Assembly (NCBI GenBank): GCA_022606425.2 | Contig: JAHDVF020001353.1 | Location: forward strand, 124,001-188,000 | Reading direction: 5' to 3' | Source of the DNA: Lepidostoma basale | Lineage: Eukaryota; Arthropoda; Insecta; Trichoptera; Lepidostomatidae | Length of the DNA: 64,000 nt | Part shown: positions 53,108-63,952 of the stretch, piece after piece | Numbering within the stretch: position 1 is the stretch's first letter | Layout: each line of letters begins with the position of its first letter | The notes under the pieces: model-generated | What the model was told of the DNA's origin: nothing | Databases searched by the model: none | The model's input: only the letters and a program-made list of their open reading frames with translations | Position numbers and translations under genes: made by a program

Positions 53108-53758
53108 TTGGATTATTTTTTTTTATTTACGTTTCTCTAACTCCTCTTATGGAGAATGTTTCTTGGGCTAAGGAGAGTAGTATCTGCATGACTTTTCTAA
53201 AATTCTTGTCACCAAAGAGTCACAGTTCACGAAGTTTTATGTTATTTTAATTTAATGCCTACCTTGAATCTGCGTCTCGCTGACGATGGGTATGTTGTAG
53301 TTTTTGTCTGTTATTTTTTTCTTGCAACAATGAACCTACATATCGTTTAGTCATCTATTCTACGAAGAGTTTACGCATCAATGGACATGGTTACGTCAGT
53401 GGTTCCAGCGTGAAATCTATTTATTGGGTCAAGGTCGTTGCTTTGTCAGTATTCCCCATATTTCACCGTTCCCTGTGTTTTCCGTGACGGCATTCCGTGG
53501 TTCTAATGGGAAATAATAAATTATCAACGCCCTTGCACATAACGGTATTACGTATCCATTTAATTCCACCAATCCTTAGTACAATATTTTCAGAATTAAA
53601 TTATTTAATAATTATGTAGATTACAATTGATTCCGCGAACATTATTATAAGTTATTCACGCACAACCACTTACCTTATATTAACCTTTGATCGTTGGAAA
53701 AGTATAATTATTTTGCACTGTTTGCTGAATATCATTGCTTACAAGAAATTAAAAATGA
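53108..53758. other. No gene recognised
   Basis: Mixed composition, no repeats matched. Possibly unique intronic sequence. Confidence 0.35.
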
Positions 53759-53900
53759 TCGAGTAAAACGTGACACGATCAAATCAATCAAATATTAAAT
53801 GTCGGCCGCGTGAATAGCCGAAGAAATAAATAGAAACGATGTATGAATGTTGAGAAAGCGTAATTAGTATGTCAGGAAATAACAGAGGCGGTCCGTTACT
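53759..53900 (+). mobile_element. LINE family 1 fragment
   Basis: AAACGTGACACGATCAAATC and AATGTCGGCCGCGTGAATAG match 50755-50820. Ends near AACAGAGGCGGTCCG. Confidence 0.7.
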
Positions 53901-53904
53901 TGAA

Positions 53905-54440
53905 ATAATTAATACAAATGAAAACTTATTGAACTTTGTTTTTTAGAAGTTTTATTATTATTTGTGGAAATGACATGTTTCGGCATTATCAAATATCATT
54001 TCCGGTTTAGTTTAAGATTGTCTTTTATCCTTTATGGAGACGTTGCTGCTAAATGAATAATAACATTTTATAATTTTATTTAATTTTTTTTCTATTTCCA
54101 CCACATTACTTGCGGATTCATAATTGAAAATTTTTCCGCTTGTAACACACTTTATTTTACATACAAATAAAATTTCAAATCACAAACATATTTCGGGACA
54201 CAGAAGTCCTTGATTAGTGTAGTTAAAAATATAATATATGCAAAACAAATATTTAAATCAATTTTATTATATATATTTTTTAATAGTGTTCTAAAACTCC
54301 ATATATAGAGAATGAAACGACTATTTTATAGAAGTTTTATTTTATGCGAATGATAATTGATAATGCCTAAGCAATGCGAAACGTGCCATCTCCATAAAAT
54401 AAAACAAAACATCTAGAAAGCAGACGTTTTCATTCTTTTT
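53905..54440. repeat. PLE half units, families D and E
   Basis: 53908-54000 is D (TTTTTTAGAAGTTTTATTAT, GGAAATGACATGTTTCGGC). 54150-54240 is E-like (CATATTTCGGGACACAGAAG). 54300-54440 is D with TTGATAATGCCTAAGCAATG, CGAAACGTGCC. Confidence 0.6.
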
Positions 54441-55040
54441 GTTCTAGTTATTGTTCGACACCGTCTTCACATCGTTCAACCATTGAAAAATTAAAATTAA
54501 TAAAACATTTTAGTGTGTAAATAATACCAACGATATTTCTATGCATTCTCTCCATGTTTACGCTACTACGAGTATGTAATAATATTAGATTTTGTGAAAA
54601 TACCCGCCATCCAATATTATTACGAATAAAATATCCCACGCATTAAATTTGATACTGTTTAGTTCCCATGACATTGACTGATGACTGTAATTATTTCTCC
54701 GCTGACTTATCGTCTTCCAAGGGTATTCTTCGTGAACAAAATAATAAAAATAAACTTTAACCGCAGGAATGTTCTACGCGGTCTAGCGTTTTGGCATATC
54801 GACTGAAACCAGATTTCCCAAGAAATTGTTAAAGTAATCTTAATCCTCACAGTAAATCAGAAAATCTTTTAAGATGTTTTCTCGCATCTGTAAACAATGG
54901 CCAGAAATAATCTTGACTCAATAAAAGCTTTAGAACATTCTGACGTAGTAATTATGTATCATATACAATACATTACACATATGTACTATGTTTATGTGTT
55001 TTTATATCAGATAAATTTAGAGGTACCTCTCCGATAGCCA
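54441..55040. other. No gene recognised
   Basis: Nothing supported. Confidence 0.4.
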
Positions 55041-55236
55041 ACCACGTAGGTACTCTGCCAAACATAATGGTCTCACGCAGGATGCTTTCCCCACCACAAC
55101 TCCATTCCGGCACTGCTCCTCTTCTCCTCGGAAACAGTCTCCTTTCTAAAATAAGAAGACTGATCCAATTACACTCTACAATACCAACATTAACTGGTCT
55201 TAATGCAGCCCTAGCCGAGAAAATATTAGGACTCTA

Positions 55237-56558
55237 CGAGGTCTGTTCAAAAAGTATCGCGAATTTTATATTTTTTCAAAAAGTATTTATTTATTCATGA
55301 ATATCTATTTTGTCCCCTTCAAAGTAATTCCCCTCGGATATAATACATTTATGCCAACGTTTTTTCCAATCCTCGAAGCACTTAAAAATATCATTTTTTG
55401 TGATCTTGTTCAGCTCCTCCTTCGATGCCGTCTTTATCTCCTCAATCGTGGCGTAGCGTCGTCCTTTCATGGGCCTCTTCAGTTTTGGAAACAGGAAAAA
55501 GTCACAGGGGGCCAGGTCTGGGGAATACGGTGGCTGCGGCACCATTACTGTGTTGTTTTTGGCCAAATATTCGCGCACAAGCAACGATGTGTGAGCAGGG
55601 GCGTTATCATGGTGCAAAAGCCAGTTTTTGTTCTTCCACAAATCCGGGCGTTTCTGGCGGATTGCTTCGCGCAAATTGCGCATAACTTGCAGGTAATATT
55701 CCTTATTGACCGAACTACCCTGTGGCAAGAACTCATGATGCACCACGCCCCTGCAATCGAAGAAAACTGTGAGAAAAACCTTCACGTTCGACCGAACTTG
55801 GCGCGCTTTTTTTGGTCTTGGCTCATGCGGCAGCTTCCATTGGGATGATTGAGCTTTGGTTTCCACGTCATAACCATAAACCCATGATTCGTCACCAGTT
55901 ATGACCCTCTGGAGCACATTTGGGTCGTCACGGACCGAGTCCAACATCTCCTGAGCAATGTTAACGCGATGCTGTTTTTGGTCGAAATTGAGCAATTTTG
56001 GCACGAATTTCGCGGCGACCCGACTCATGCCCAAATCATTGGTTAAAATCGAATGGCACGAGCCAATCGATATGTTTAAGTCCTCAGCAACTTCTCTAAC
56101 GGTGATTCGACGATTGGCTAATACTATTTTCTTCACTTTATCAATGTTTTCGTCTGTTGTTGACGTGCTCGGGCATCCGGCACGCTCTTCGTCGTTCATA
56201 TCTTCTCGGCCCTCTGAGAACATTTTGTACCACCGATAAACGTTGCTTTGGTCCAAGGTAGCTTCACCATATGCCACAGTCAACATTCGAAATGCGTCCG
56301 CGCACTTTATTTTGTTTTTCACACAAAATTTGATACAGATTCTTTGATCCATTTTTTGGAATAGGCAAAAATCGAAGACGAGCCAAAACACATCCAAGCA
56401 AAACAGCTGTCAAAAATTAACTAAACATTCAAAATGGCCGACCTTGTCAGCATAAGTAAGGGACATGAGTACCAACATAACGCTACAAAAAAATCAAAAA
56501 TCAAATATACGTAGCCAGCGGAAATTCAAAATTCGCGATACTTTTTGAACAGACCTCG
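55237..56558 (-). mobile_element. Intact mariner element, 1322 bp
   Basis: The 31-bp terminal inverted repeats beginning CGAGGTCTGTTCAAAAAGTA are perfect. TA flanks both ends (55235-55236 and 56559-56560). The single transposase frame is complete. Length, ends, TA target and DD34D catalytic triad all fit mariner. I do not assign the subfamily. Confidence 0.95.
55291..56352 (-). CDS. Mariner transposase, DD34D, apparently intact
   Basis: The 353-residue protein starts at the ATG at 56352 (MDQRICIKFCVKNK); the frame extends further upstream without an ATG that improves the fit. Residues 1-112 contain the paired helix-turn-helix DNA-binding region (NVYRWYKMFSEGRE; ITVREVAEDLNISIGSCHSI). The catalytic aspartates are D154 (VITGDESWVYGYD), D249 (LLHHDNAPAHTS) and D284 (YSPDLAPCDFFLFP), with exactly 34 residues between the last two. 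The WVPHEL-type linker is represented by QWKLPHEPRPKK (171-182). Length is close to the usual 345-350. No stop or frameshift. The enzyme would bind the inverted repeats, excise the element and insert it at TA. Whether it is expressed cannot be told. Confidence 0.95.
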   Translation of the reverse strand: MDQRICIKFCVKNKIKCADAFRMLTVAYGEATLDQSNVYRWYKMFSEGREDMNDEERAGCPSTSTTDENIDKVKKIVLANRRITVREVAEDLNISIGSCHSILTNDLGMSRVAAKFVPKLLNFDQKQHRVNIAQEMLDSVRDDPNVLQRVITGDESWVYGYDVETKAQSSQWKLPHEPRPKKARQVRSNVKVFLTVFFDCRGVVHHEFLPQGSSVNKEYYLQVMRNLREAIRQKRPDLWKNKNWLLHHDNAPAHTSLLVREYLAKNNTVMVPQPPYSPDLAPCDFFLFPKLKRPMKGRRYATIEEIKTASKEELNKITKNDIFKCFEDWKKRWHKCIISEGNYFEGDKIDIHE

Positions 56559-56844
56559 TAAATCCCCCTTCGGCCTCTTTCAGAGGAGCACTCTGGGCCA
56601 CACATCTAGTCCTCATATTAAACAACCACCAAATCAAATTTCCAACATACGTAAGAAGAATGGCCATTAGAGCTGAATCTAAGTACCTATGCTAGAAGAT
56701 CCAAGTCCAAGTCACGTGAATGTATATTATCATACATTTACTCTGAACTCTTTAATTCGTGCTTTTAAAACGTACCTACTTTTTTATTTTATTATATTTT
56801 ATGAAGTGACAAATTTAGACGTGCATAAAGCCATTAACAAATGT

Positions 56845-56945
56845 TAATATAACATGTGATAGTGCCTTAGCAAGGCGAGATACGTTTATCCCCAAAAAAT
56901 AAAAAAATAACTACAAGAAAATTGACATTTTCATCAATATTTTTT
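56845..56945 (+). repeat. PLE family D half unit, decayed
   Basis: GTGATAGTGCCTTAGCAAGG followed by CGAGATACGT: stem II GCCUU/AAGGC is kept, the GAA and stem III are mutated. Confidence 0.6.
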
Positions 56946-57108
56946 ATATACCTTTATTCAATAGACAATAAATTTGTATTCAATATATTTGATAACCTTA
57001 TGTTTAAGCGCGTTACATAGTTCGCAAGATAAATGATCGTTGAACCTTGTGATGCAGAAAGGATATGAAAATTTTATATAAAGATTCGATTTTTTTAATC
57101 CATCCATC

Positions 57109-57735
57109 TTGGGTATGATGATATCCGTCGCAAAAACAAAATGTCTAACAATATCCAGACAGCCTCTCAGATGCAAATTGGTTGTAGACGATAAATCCAT
57201 AGAACAGGTCATGAAGTTCAAATATCTGGGTGTGGAGATATCTAGTTGCAGCGATCTATATAATGAAGTTAAAAACAGTCTAAGCGACACTGTCTGGGAC
57301 AATAAGCAAATACTAGTAGAAAGCAAAGCTAGAATTTATAAAACATGCATCAGGCCCATAATGGCATACGGAATCGAAGCAAGAGCAGACACTGTCAGAA
57401 CCAAACATCTCTTAAGAGTAGCAGAAATGAGAACATCGCGACCTATTGTGGGGAGAACCCTTAGAGATAGGATACCCAATGAAGAAATTCGCAAATCCTG
57501 CAAAATTGAAAACATAGTGAGATGGAGTAGGCAGAGAAGACGATTCTGGAGGAACCACATCGAGAGAATGGATCCAGCAAGAATTCCTAATATCGTGATG
57601 CACGAGACTCCAGAGGGCCGTCGACCACCAGGACGACCACCAAAGAGGTGGAGAGAAGGCTGGTCGTCTTCATCACAGGAAGAATGTTGATATCCTGCAT
57701 AAACATATCGCAAGATCTACAATCAGAAGAAGAAG
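57109..57735 (+). mobile_element. LINE family 2, best copy (193-codon open frame)
   Basis: The frame to a stop at 57690 reads KTKCLTISRQPLRCKLVVDD, KFKYLGVEISSCSDLYNEV, CIRPIMAYGIEARADTVRTK, RTLRDRIPNEEIRKSC, RWSRQRRRFWRNHIERMDPA and EGRRPPGRPPKRWREGW. It lacks the RAAVVAGCL segment seen in the other copies (an in-frame deletion after NEVKN), so although open it is not complete. Ends at the AGAAGAAGAAG terminus near 57735. Confidence 0.85.
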
Positions 57736-58299
57736 ATTTTTTTAATGATTAATAATTATATAATTAGATTTTACAATATTGCGATCAAATTAACGAAATA
57801 AAATAACTGTCTGTTTCAGGGTTATTTTAACTTCACAATTGTTTTTAATTATTTCGCTTAGCTGCTTTCTGTAGAAATTTCATGTGTGTTCGATCGTTGA
57901 CTTAGATAGAGAACTGTTCGAGACAACTCATAATGGATTTCTTGTTTTAATTGTTGACTACAGATTGCCACTGTCTTATTGACGCGTACTGAAGAATCCG
58001 ACCCAAATACCGGAGTGATGCACTTGGTGCGTTTGATGAATTCGCCTACTCTACTTCGCCTTCGATCTGCACAATTACTTCATCAACTCGTTAAGAAATG
58101 GTGTCTTCGAGTTGATCTTATCTTTATTAGCCACTTGTATCCGACGATAATCGAGTATTAGTTCATTTTTTTTAATCAATCGAATGTTTTTAAACATTAC
58201 ATGTGCGACCATTTTGATTGTCATTTGTTTTTACAGCGCACATTTTTCGAGCATTTATGGTATATCCCTTCTATTTTACTAGCTTTAAAGTAAATTATT
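57736..58299. other. No gene recognised
   Basis: Nothing supported. Confidence 0.4.
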
Positions 58300-58500
58300 T
58301 ATTGTTTTTCGTACAGTTATATAAAACTCCTTATTAAGTAATTAATAAGAAAGGAAACATCTGCTTTCTAGATTTTTATTTTATTTTATGGGAATGACAC
58401 GTTTCGCGTTGCTATGACATTATCCAATGATGTTGATAATGCCAACATTTTAATCCCTTAGCAAGGTGAAACATGTCATTCTTCTAGAAACTGCCCATTG
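58300..58500. repeat. PLE family D inverted pair, decayed
   Basis: TTTTATGGGAATGACACGTT faces CCTTAGCAAGGTGAAACATG. The centre carries an inserted or duplicated GATGTTGATAATGCC. Confidence 0.65.
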
Positions 58501-58739
58501 ATAGCAGGGAGAGCAATTAAAATCCTGGACATAATCGCTTTGGAGATCAACATTTTTTTATGTTGATAATACAAAAAAAAAATACTCACAATATTATAAA
58601 GTTTTCAGCCTCATTAGCGTTGTACTTGTTCGTGTGTTAATGTGTCGATGCATTCTTCTAAATTGGCGACTTATATATATTTATATTTGTAGTATCTATT
58701 TGGAAAATAAAGAATTTGATTTGAATTGAATTCCCATAA

Positions 58740-58995
58740 TATAAAATAAAACTTCTAGGTAACAATGAAATAAAACGATGTTTTTTTTTTAAACTTCTTC
58801 CACTTTTGTCTTTACTTCGACGGCGACCTGTTTCGCCAGACTCGTCGGCATCAACAGACTGGGCAGGGAGCCTGACGAAACCGGACACACTAGAAATAAA
58901 AACAAAGTGGAAGTAGCTCTTAAAAAATCGTTTTATTTCATTCTTATTTAAAAAATAAACTTCCATCAAGAGATTTAAGGAAAATCATTCGATTA
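58740..58995. repeat. PLE family A inverted pair
   Basis: CTTCCACTTTTGTCTTTACT and AAACAAAGTGGAAGTAGC are the arms. The left motif reads (minus) CAGU, CUGUUGA, U, GCC...GGC, GAA, ACAGGU, C, keeping U6 of family A. The right motif is shortened. Confidence 0.7.
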
Positions 58996-59539
58996 TTTTT
59001 AAAACCTATAGAAAACCAGTTGTTTTCATTCGTGTTAATTATTTAAGTAAATTCATACGAGAATATATGCTTCTTCGTCTTGTTCCACACGTGACTTATA
59101 TAATAACGTTATTGTGTCATCAGTGCTCCGCGTATGTTGGCGTTTAATCCTCACGCCATTTCCTCTTTAGTGTATCTGCTCGCTCTCTGGACTAATATGG
59201 ACTGCCATGGCAACCTGATAATTAAATACACCGCGAATCACCAACTGTCCACATCGTTGCACGATCTCCCACAGCGGCACCGCACAATAGACTGGAACTC
59301 TTTGTAATATTCTTGTTGTAGAATTACGAAATTGGCAACGGAGTACTAGGCCGAATCGTTTTCGTCAAAAGCGTTATACCTCGTCCTGCGCTTAGCAGTA
59401 ATTTCAAATTTCGAACGTTTGGTGTATTTTTGTATTTAATGGGTTTACACACCGCCTACAAATATTTCAATGGTTAAAGTGAATACTAAATACTAAACAC
59501 TAAATACAAAAAAAAAAAATTACACCAAGTATTCAGTTT
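58996..59539. other. Possible unique sequence, no gene recognised
   Basis: Positions 59080-59420 are GC-richer than average and match nothing else in the window. No exon is evident. Confidence 0.35.
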
Positions 59540-59960
59540 CATTCTATATGGAAAAGAAAGATGAAAGAAGGATAAATGGCGTAGAAATGAAAACACTAAG
59601 AAGAATGTGTGGAAAAACAATGTATGATATACTACCTAATGAAGAAGTTAGAAACTAATGTAAGCCAGATGAATGCATCCTAAATACGATTAAGAAAGGG
59701 TCACTAAGATAGTTTGGAAATATGGAACGAATAGATGAGGGAAGAATGGTTAAATTTATATGTATATGCAGTAGTGTGAATAGAAAAATAAGCCGAGGAA
59801 GGCCAAGGAAGACATGACGTGACCAAATTAATAAACTACTGAAAGGTGGCCATGTTCGAAGTAGGAACAATCAACTAGGGTATGTGTCACGATGTGTAAA
59901 TATAGAAGAGACGCGAGAGTTTTGTCAGGTGTGGCGGTCCATCCTCTCAGCAACATTGTT
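59540..59960 (+). mobile_element. LINE family 1 fragment
   Basis: GAAGAATGTGTGGAAAAACA, GAGGAAGGCCAAGGAAGAC and GTGTGGCGGTCCATCCTCTC match the family. Many stops. The extreme 3' end is cut by the transposase relic that follows. Confidence 0.75.
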
Positions 59961-60048
59961 TCTACAGACTGTCAATTGGAAAGTTGATTTGTAGTCAGTA
60001 CGTTTTGCCATTTCACCACGAATAGACTGACGTCAATACAGCGCTTGC

Positions 60049-60290
60049 ATTGTGCAAATTTATTTTGAAAATCATGGTTCGGTTCGCCAAACTTTTCGTG
60101 CACTACGTCCATTTTATGGTCGACATAATCGTTCATCCGAGCAAGTTATTCGGAAGACCATGGATCGTTTTCGCACCACATACACTAGTGGATAATACGC
60201 ATCCACAAAGACGACAATTGTCGAAAATTGGATTTCACGATTGCGCTTCATTCGAGCTAGCCGTGGCGCTCATATGCCCGAAATCATATT
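60049..60290 (+). pseudogene. Transposase-type HTH relic (DUF4817-like)
   Basis: The frame from 60049 reads IVQIYFENHGSVRQTFRALR, PFYGRHNRSSEQVIRKTMDR and FRTTYTSG, then a stop. This matches the N-terminal helix-turn-helix found in insect Tc1/mariner-type proteins (IV..Y..N..S...T.RALR..YG..NRP....I...V..F). Frameshifted afterwards. No catalytic domain. Confidence 0.6.
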
Positions 60291-60299
60291 TAAATAATA

Positions 60300-60799
60300 A
60301 TATCATAGACATTAACATTATTTTAATGTGTTTTTTTTCATTTTGAATATGTATTGTATACCTCTATAAAAAACATCCTATACATACGTAGTTCGATTTA
60401 ATTTTTATTTATTATTAATGTCTATTTTATAATACTTCAACCATTCATTTGTGATACCCCGATCGAAGTTATGCGATTATATGATATCAGCTCTTTGACT
60501 TGGCAATCTGCAATTCAATATTGATTTATTTCTAGCCAACAGTTTTATATCGTCCCACTTGATAATTTGCACTTTATTAGTATTGATTTTATGTATAATA
60601 TGATATTTGGACGCCAGGGCGTCTATCGTCAATCTGATATTATTTATCAGTTGATTAGTTAAGTACGTTGATTCATATGAATATATTTAATGAAATGTTA
60701 TTATTTTTTTTTTGTCATTCGTTTCTGTAACATTATATAAAAAATACCGTTTTCACAAACCCGTTTTGCCTGATAAGGCGATAATTTAAGTATAAATAA
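60300..60799. other. No gene recognised
   Basis: AT-rich; nothing supported. Confidence 0.4.
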
Positions 60800-60965
60800 A
60801 TAGACATAAAAGGTCCCACTACACACCCGAGACTGTTATAGGGTGCAGCGGCGCCATTTCAGCCTCGCTCGTACACTTCCTAGGCCTATCCCTCGTCCTT
60901 CCAGGACCTACATTTAAGATTTCAAACGCATCGGGTGTCAGGCCACATTTAATCTAATTTATTTA
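60800..60965 (-). repeat. Dispersed repeat, partner at 10730-10935
   Basis: In reverse it reads GGCCTAGGAAGTGTACGAGC, then GGCGCCGCTGCACCCTATAA. Same order of blocks as the partner. Confidence 0.55.
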
Positions 60966-60976
60966 TTTATTTACTA

Positions 60977-61268
60977 CGAGGGTTGTCCGTAAATATATTT
61001 CCCTGTATGATACGGGCGCGCGGATCGCTGTTACGTGCGATCCGGCAACACTGGATCGTAGCTTGGTCTTCCCCCTCCACATCCCCACCCAGCCGGACTC
61101 GCTGCGACGTTTAGTGTCGGTTTGGCAGCCGTAAAGAATGGAGCTCCCGATCGCATCGCCCGCGAGGTGTAAAGTACGCTCCGTGATTCGTTTTTTGTAT
61201 GCCAAAGGCCATTCGGCGACGGAAATTCATTCTCAACTGACAGAAGTGTATGGAGAAACGTGCGTGAG
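60977..61268 (+). mobile_element. Mariner 5' end, truncated
   Basis: The terminal repeat starts CGAGGGTTGTCCGTAAATAT after TA. A transposase start at 61138 reads MELPIASPARCKVRSVIRFL, YAKGHSATEIHSQLTEVYGE and TCVSV, the first helix-turn-helix of a mariner lineage of SETMAR-like wording. It stops at about 61268, where PLE sequence begins. Third distinct mariner lineage in the window. Confidence 0.8.
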
Positions 61269-61299
61269 TGTTTTAACTTTGAAACACTGTTATTTTACG

Positions 61300-61510
61300 T
61301 ATACAAATTTATTTAAAAAGATTGTCACGACAGCTGTTTCGCTAACCTATGGCATCGTCAGGTGGTACAAAGAGCTAAAAAAATCTATAAATTAAGTATT
61401 TTTAGTTGAAACTTTAAGAGAACGTTATAAACTGTTTATATCATTCTCCCAACATGTCGAGAAAAATAAACTCAAAAGTGTAAAAAGCAGTGTTTTAATT
61501 CATAAAAAAA
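61300..61510. repeat. PLE family F and G fragments
   Basis: Minus-strand CUGACGA, U, GCC..., GAA, ACAGCUGU, C at about 61327-61365 is family F, with N7 = C in an otherwise exact core. 61425-61505 matches family G (GTTATAAACTGTTTATATCA, CAGTGTTTTAATTCATAAA). Confidence 0.6.
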
Positions 61511-62204
61511 ATCGTCGATATACATTCCAATAAGTTTCCCGCTGTTCGCAATTTCGAGTAATTTTATTTTTTCTCAAAACCTGTATTTTAGCCTCAAGAT
61601 CGAGAGTAATGGCGTATATAATGTATAATACGCGTAGAGGGGGTGTCATGCTCGTATATTCCAGTTATTTGGGGCCTTCCACCGGCGGGGGGACTTATAT
61701 GACCTCTTTGGCGAAACCGGCATTCCTCTGCACCCTCCCCACCCCTCGTACTTCCCCCCTCCGCCGTCTGACAGATTGAATTAAATGTAATATTGACATC
61801 TTTCGCGAAGAGCTCTTAAAACATAAAATGTAATGATATAAATATTGAAATTGCAGATTATAATAAAATGAATCGAGAAAAAGATACATACATATGAATA
61901 TAGTGTCGGTTATACCTGTATATTGTGGTTTTGATGATATTATTTTAGTGATGTCATAATGCGCATCAAGTTAAACCGGAATAATACAAATTAAATTCGT
62001 AGGAAACAGCAAATAAAAAATGCCCAAATTAAGTTAAAATACTTTGTATTTCACGAAAACACAAAAATACTCTTTTCAGGGATGCAAAATCATTCCTTAA
62101 TTTAACGTTCATATTATATATTTTGTAAAAAGCAAATATAAAAAGTGTGTTATGTAAATTGAAAGTATTTAGTATTGATGATGTTTAAAACACATTTGAT
62201 TTAT
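61511..62204. other. No gene recognised
   Basis: A GC-richer patch at 61630-61770 has no readable protein. Confidence 0.35.
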
Positions 62205-62310
62205 CTCTAGAAATGTGAAACACGTCACTTCCATAAAATGAAACTTCTAGAATACAGACATTTGCATGATTATCAAATATGGAGTTTAACATCGTTATTC
62301 ATGACACAAC
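62205..62310 (+). repeat. PLE family D half unit
   Basis: TGAAACACGTCACTTCCATA, AAATGAAACTTCTAGAATAC and ATATGGAGTTTAACATC follow the family D order. The core is lost. Confidence 0.55.
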
Positions 62311-62449
62311 AAATAAATACAAAGTGTTTTCACTTAATTCAAATATTATTTAACAGCACAAAACGAAGGCCAATATGGAAGAAAAAGAATGTCTGATTCT
62401 ATATAGTATATTTATCTTTCACCTTCTGACAGTGGTACAATATATCTGA

Positions 62450-63488
62450 ATTTTATGCTAGATCCTTGCTAAATATTGTCTGAATATGAAATAAGTACAA
62501 AACTGATCACGGCAATTAAGTCGCTATACACGGAAAGCACTGCTAGTGTCAGAGTAAATGGAGATCTTACAGCCTGGTTTGATATCAATAAGTGTCAAAC
62601 AGGGTAATGTACCCATGGTTATTTAATCTATATATGGACAAGTGTATGAAAGAGCTGAAAGGGTTGGATGTAGGTGCCAAAATGAGCGGAGTGTCAGTAA
62701 GCTGTCTCTTGTAAGCGGATGACGCTGTCCTACTTGCGGACAACGAGCATGAACTACAAGTCCTGGTGAATTGTATGTATGAGGTGTGCATGCGAAATGA
62801 TCTGATGATGAATGTTAATAAGTCCAAGGTAATGATTTTTGAAAAATAAGAAATCATGACAGTCTGCAACATTAGCGTGAATGGTGAAAATTTGGAGCAA
62901 GTAGCTGAGTTCGTGTATTTAGGTAGTATGTTTACAAAATATGGGCGGGTGGAGAGGCAGGCAGTTGAGGCAGGCAACAAAGTGAATGGTGCACTTAAAG
63001 TTGTCATCGAAAACAAAAACCTATCCAAAAAATCTAGATTGGCAGTGCACAATGGTGTTCTTCTACCGACCCTTATGTATGGAAGCGAAGCAGGGAACTG
63101 GCAAAAGAAGGATGAAAGTAGAATAAATGCAGTAGAAATGAGATCTCTTCGACGAATGTGTGATACTCTGTGTATGATAGAGTGTCGAATGAAAATATAA
63201 GAAGTGAATGCGGTGCGAATGATGGTGTTATAAACAAAATAATGAAAGGATCATTAAGATGGCTTGGACATATGGAAAGAATGTATGAAGAAACAAAGGA
63301 AAACGTGGCACGATCTGATAAATCAAATATTGAATGCGGCCATGTGCGGAGTCAGAGAAGTCGACGCGCGTGTATGACACGATGTATGAATGTTGAGGAA
63401 ACGAGAGAAATATGCCGGGAAAGAAAAGTGTGGCAGTTCATTCTTTCTGCCTACCCCTTCGGGGAGACGGCGTGATTGTTAGTTAGTT
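62450..63488 (+). mobile_element. LINE family 1, longest copy (RT palm to 3' end)
   Basis: In shifting frames: LITAIKSLYTESTASVRVNG, YMDKCMKELKGLDVGAKMSG, then ADDAVLLADNEHELQVLVNC (the YADD catalytic box with its Tyr codon changed to TAA). Then MTVCNISVNGENLEQVAEFV, NKVNGALKVVIENKNLSKKS, RINAVEMRSLRRMC, GSLRWLGHMERM, RRACMTRCMNVEETREIC and FILSAYPFGETA. It ends GGAGACGGCGTGATTGTTAG with GTTA repeats. It gives the order of the whole family C-terminal half and of its 3' end. Several frameshifts and stops. Confidence 0.9.
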
Positions 63489-63905
63489 TTTTTTCCTTGC
63501 TATATTATACCGAGAATATATTGACGGCCACTCATAATGGTGACGGAGATGTGGTTTGTGTTGCTATTTCTGTAGAATACTATACATAATGCGATAAACA
63601 ACTGACTTTACGTATAATTTGGCGGTTTATGACCTATTCACATTTTTCACTATTGTGTCTTTGCGTCCACCAACACGAATATTCCAAAAGTTTGTTTTGT
63701 TAGAAAATGATGTCACATTTTATGGTTTACTTGTGAAACCGCTGTATTAGTGTTGGCTTTGAACCGTAAATTAGATCGTTGTTCACGATTTGTTTATTAG
63801 AATCACTCGTTTTAGGCTATATACCATTTTTAACGCGGTTGTGTTATCGTTAGAATTAACATAATGTCTACATTTTTACGTAATAATCTTTTAAAATGTT
63901 GTTCT
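63489..63905. other. No gene recognised
   Basis: Starts with TATATTGACGGCC, the phrase that precedes the SINE at 36175, but no SINE body follows. Otherwise nothing. Confidence 0.35.
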
Positions 63906-63952
63906 TTGAAATTTCATGGTAGAAGTTCATTGTAAATAATGAAAAAAAAATA
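63906..63952 (+). repeat. PLE family C terminal fragment
   Basis: TGGTAGAAGTTCATTGTAAA followed by TAATGAAAAAAAA is the inverse of the boundary at 25978-26015. Confidence 0.6.

Larger units (their letters stand above)
55045..56720 (+). repeat. Retroelement-like repeat split by the mariner
   Basis: The two halves (55045-55234 and 56561-56720) together align with 40420-40770, and the mariner sits exactly at the TA between them. Confidence 0.75.

Noticed and set aside
55297..55848. 183-codon plus-strand frame inside the mariner
   Set aside because: It is the antisense shadow of the transposase.
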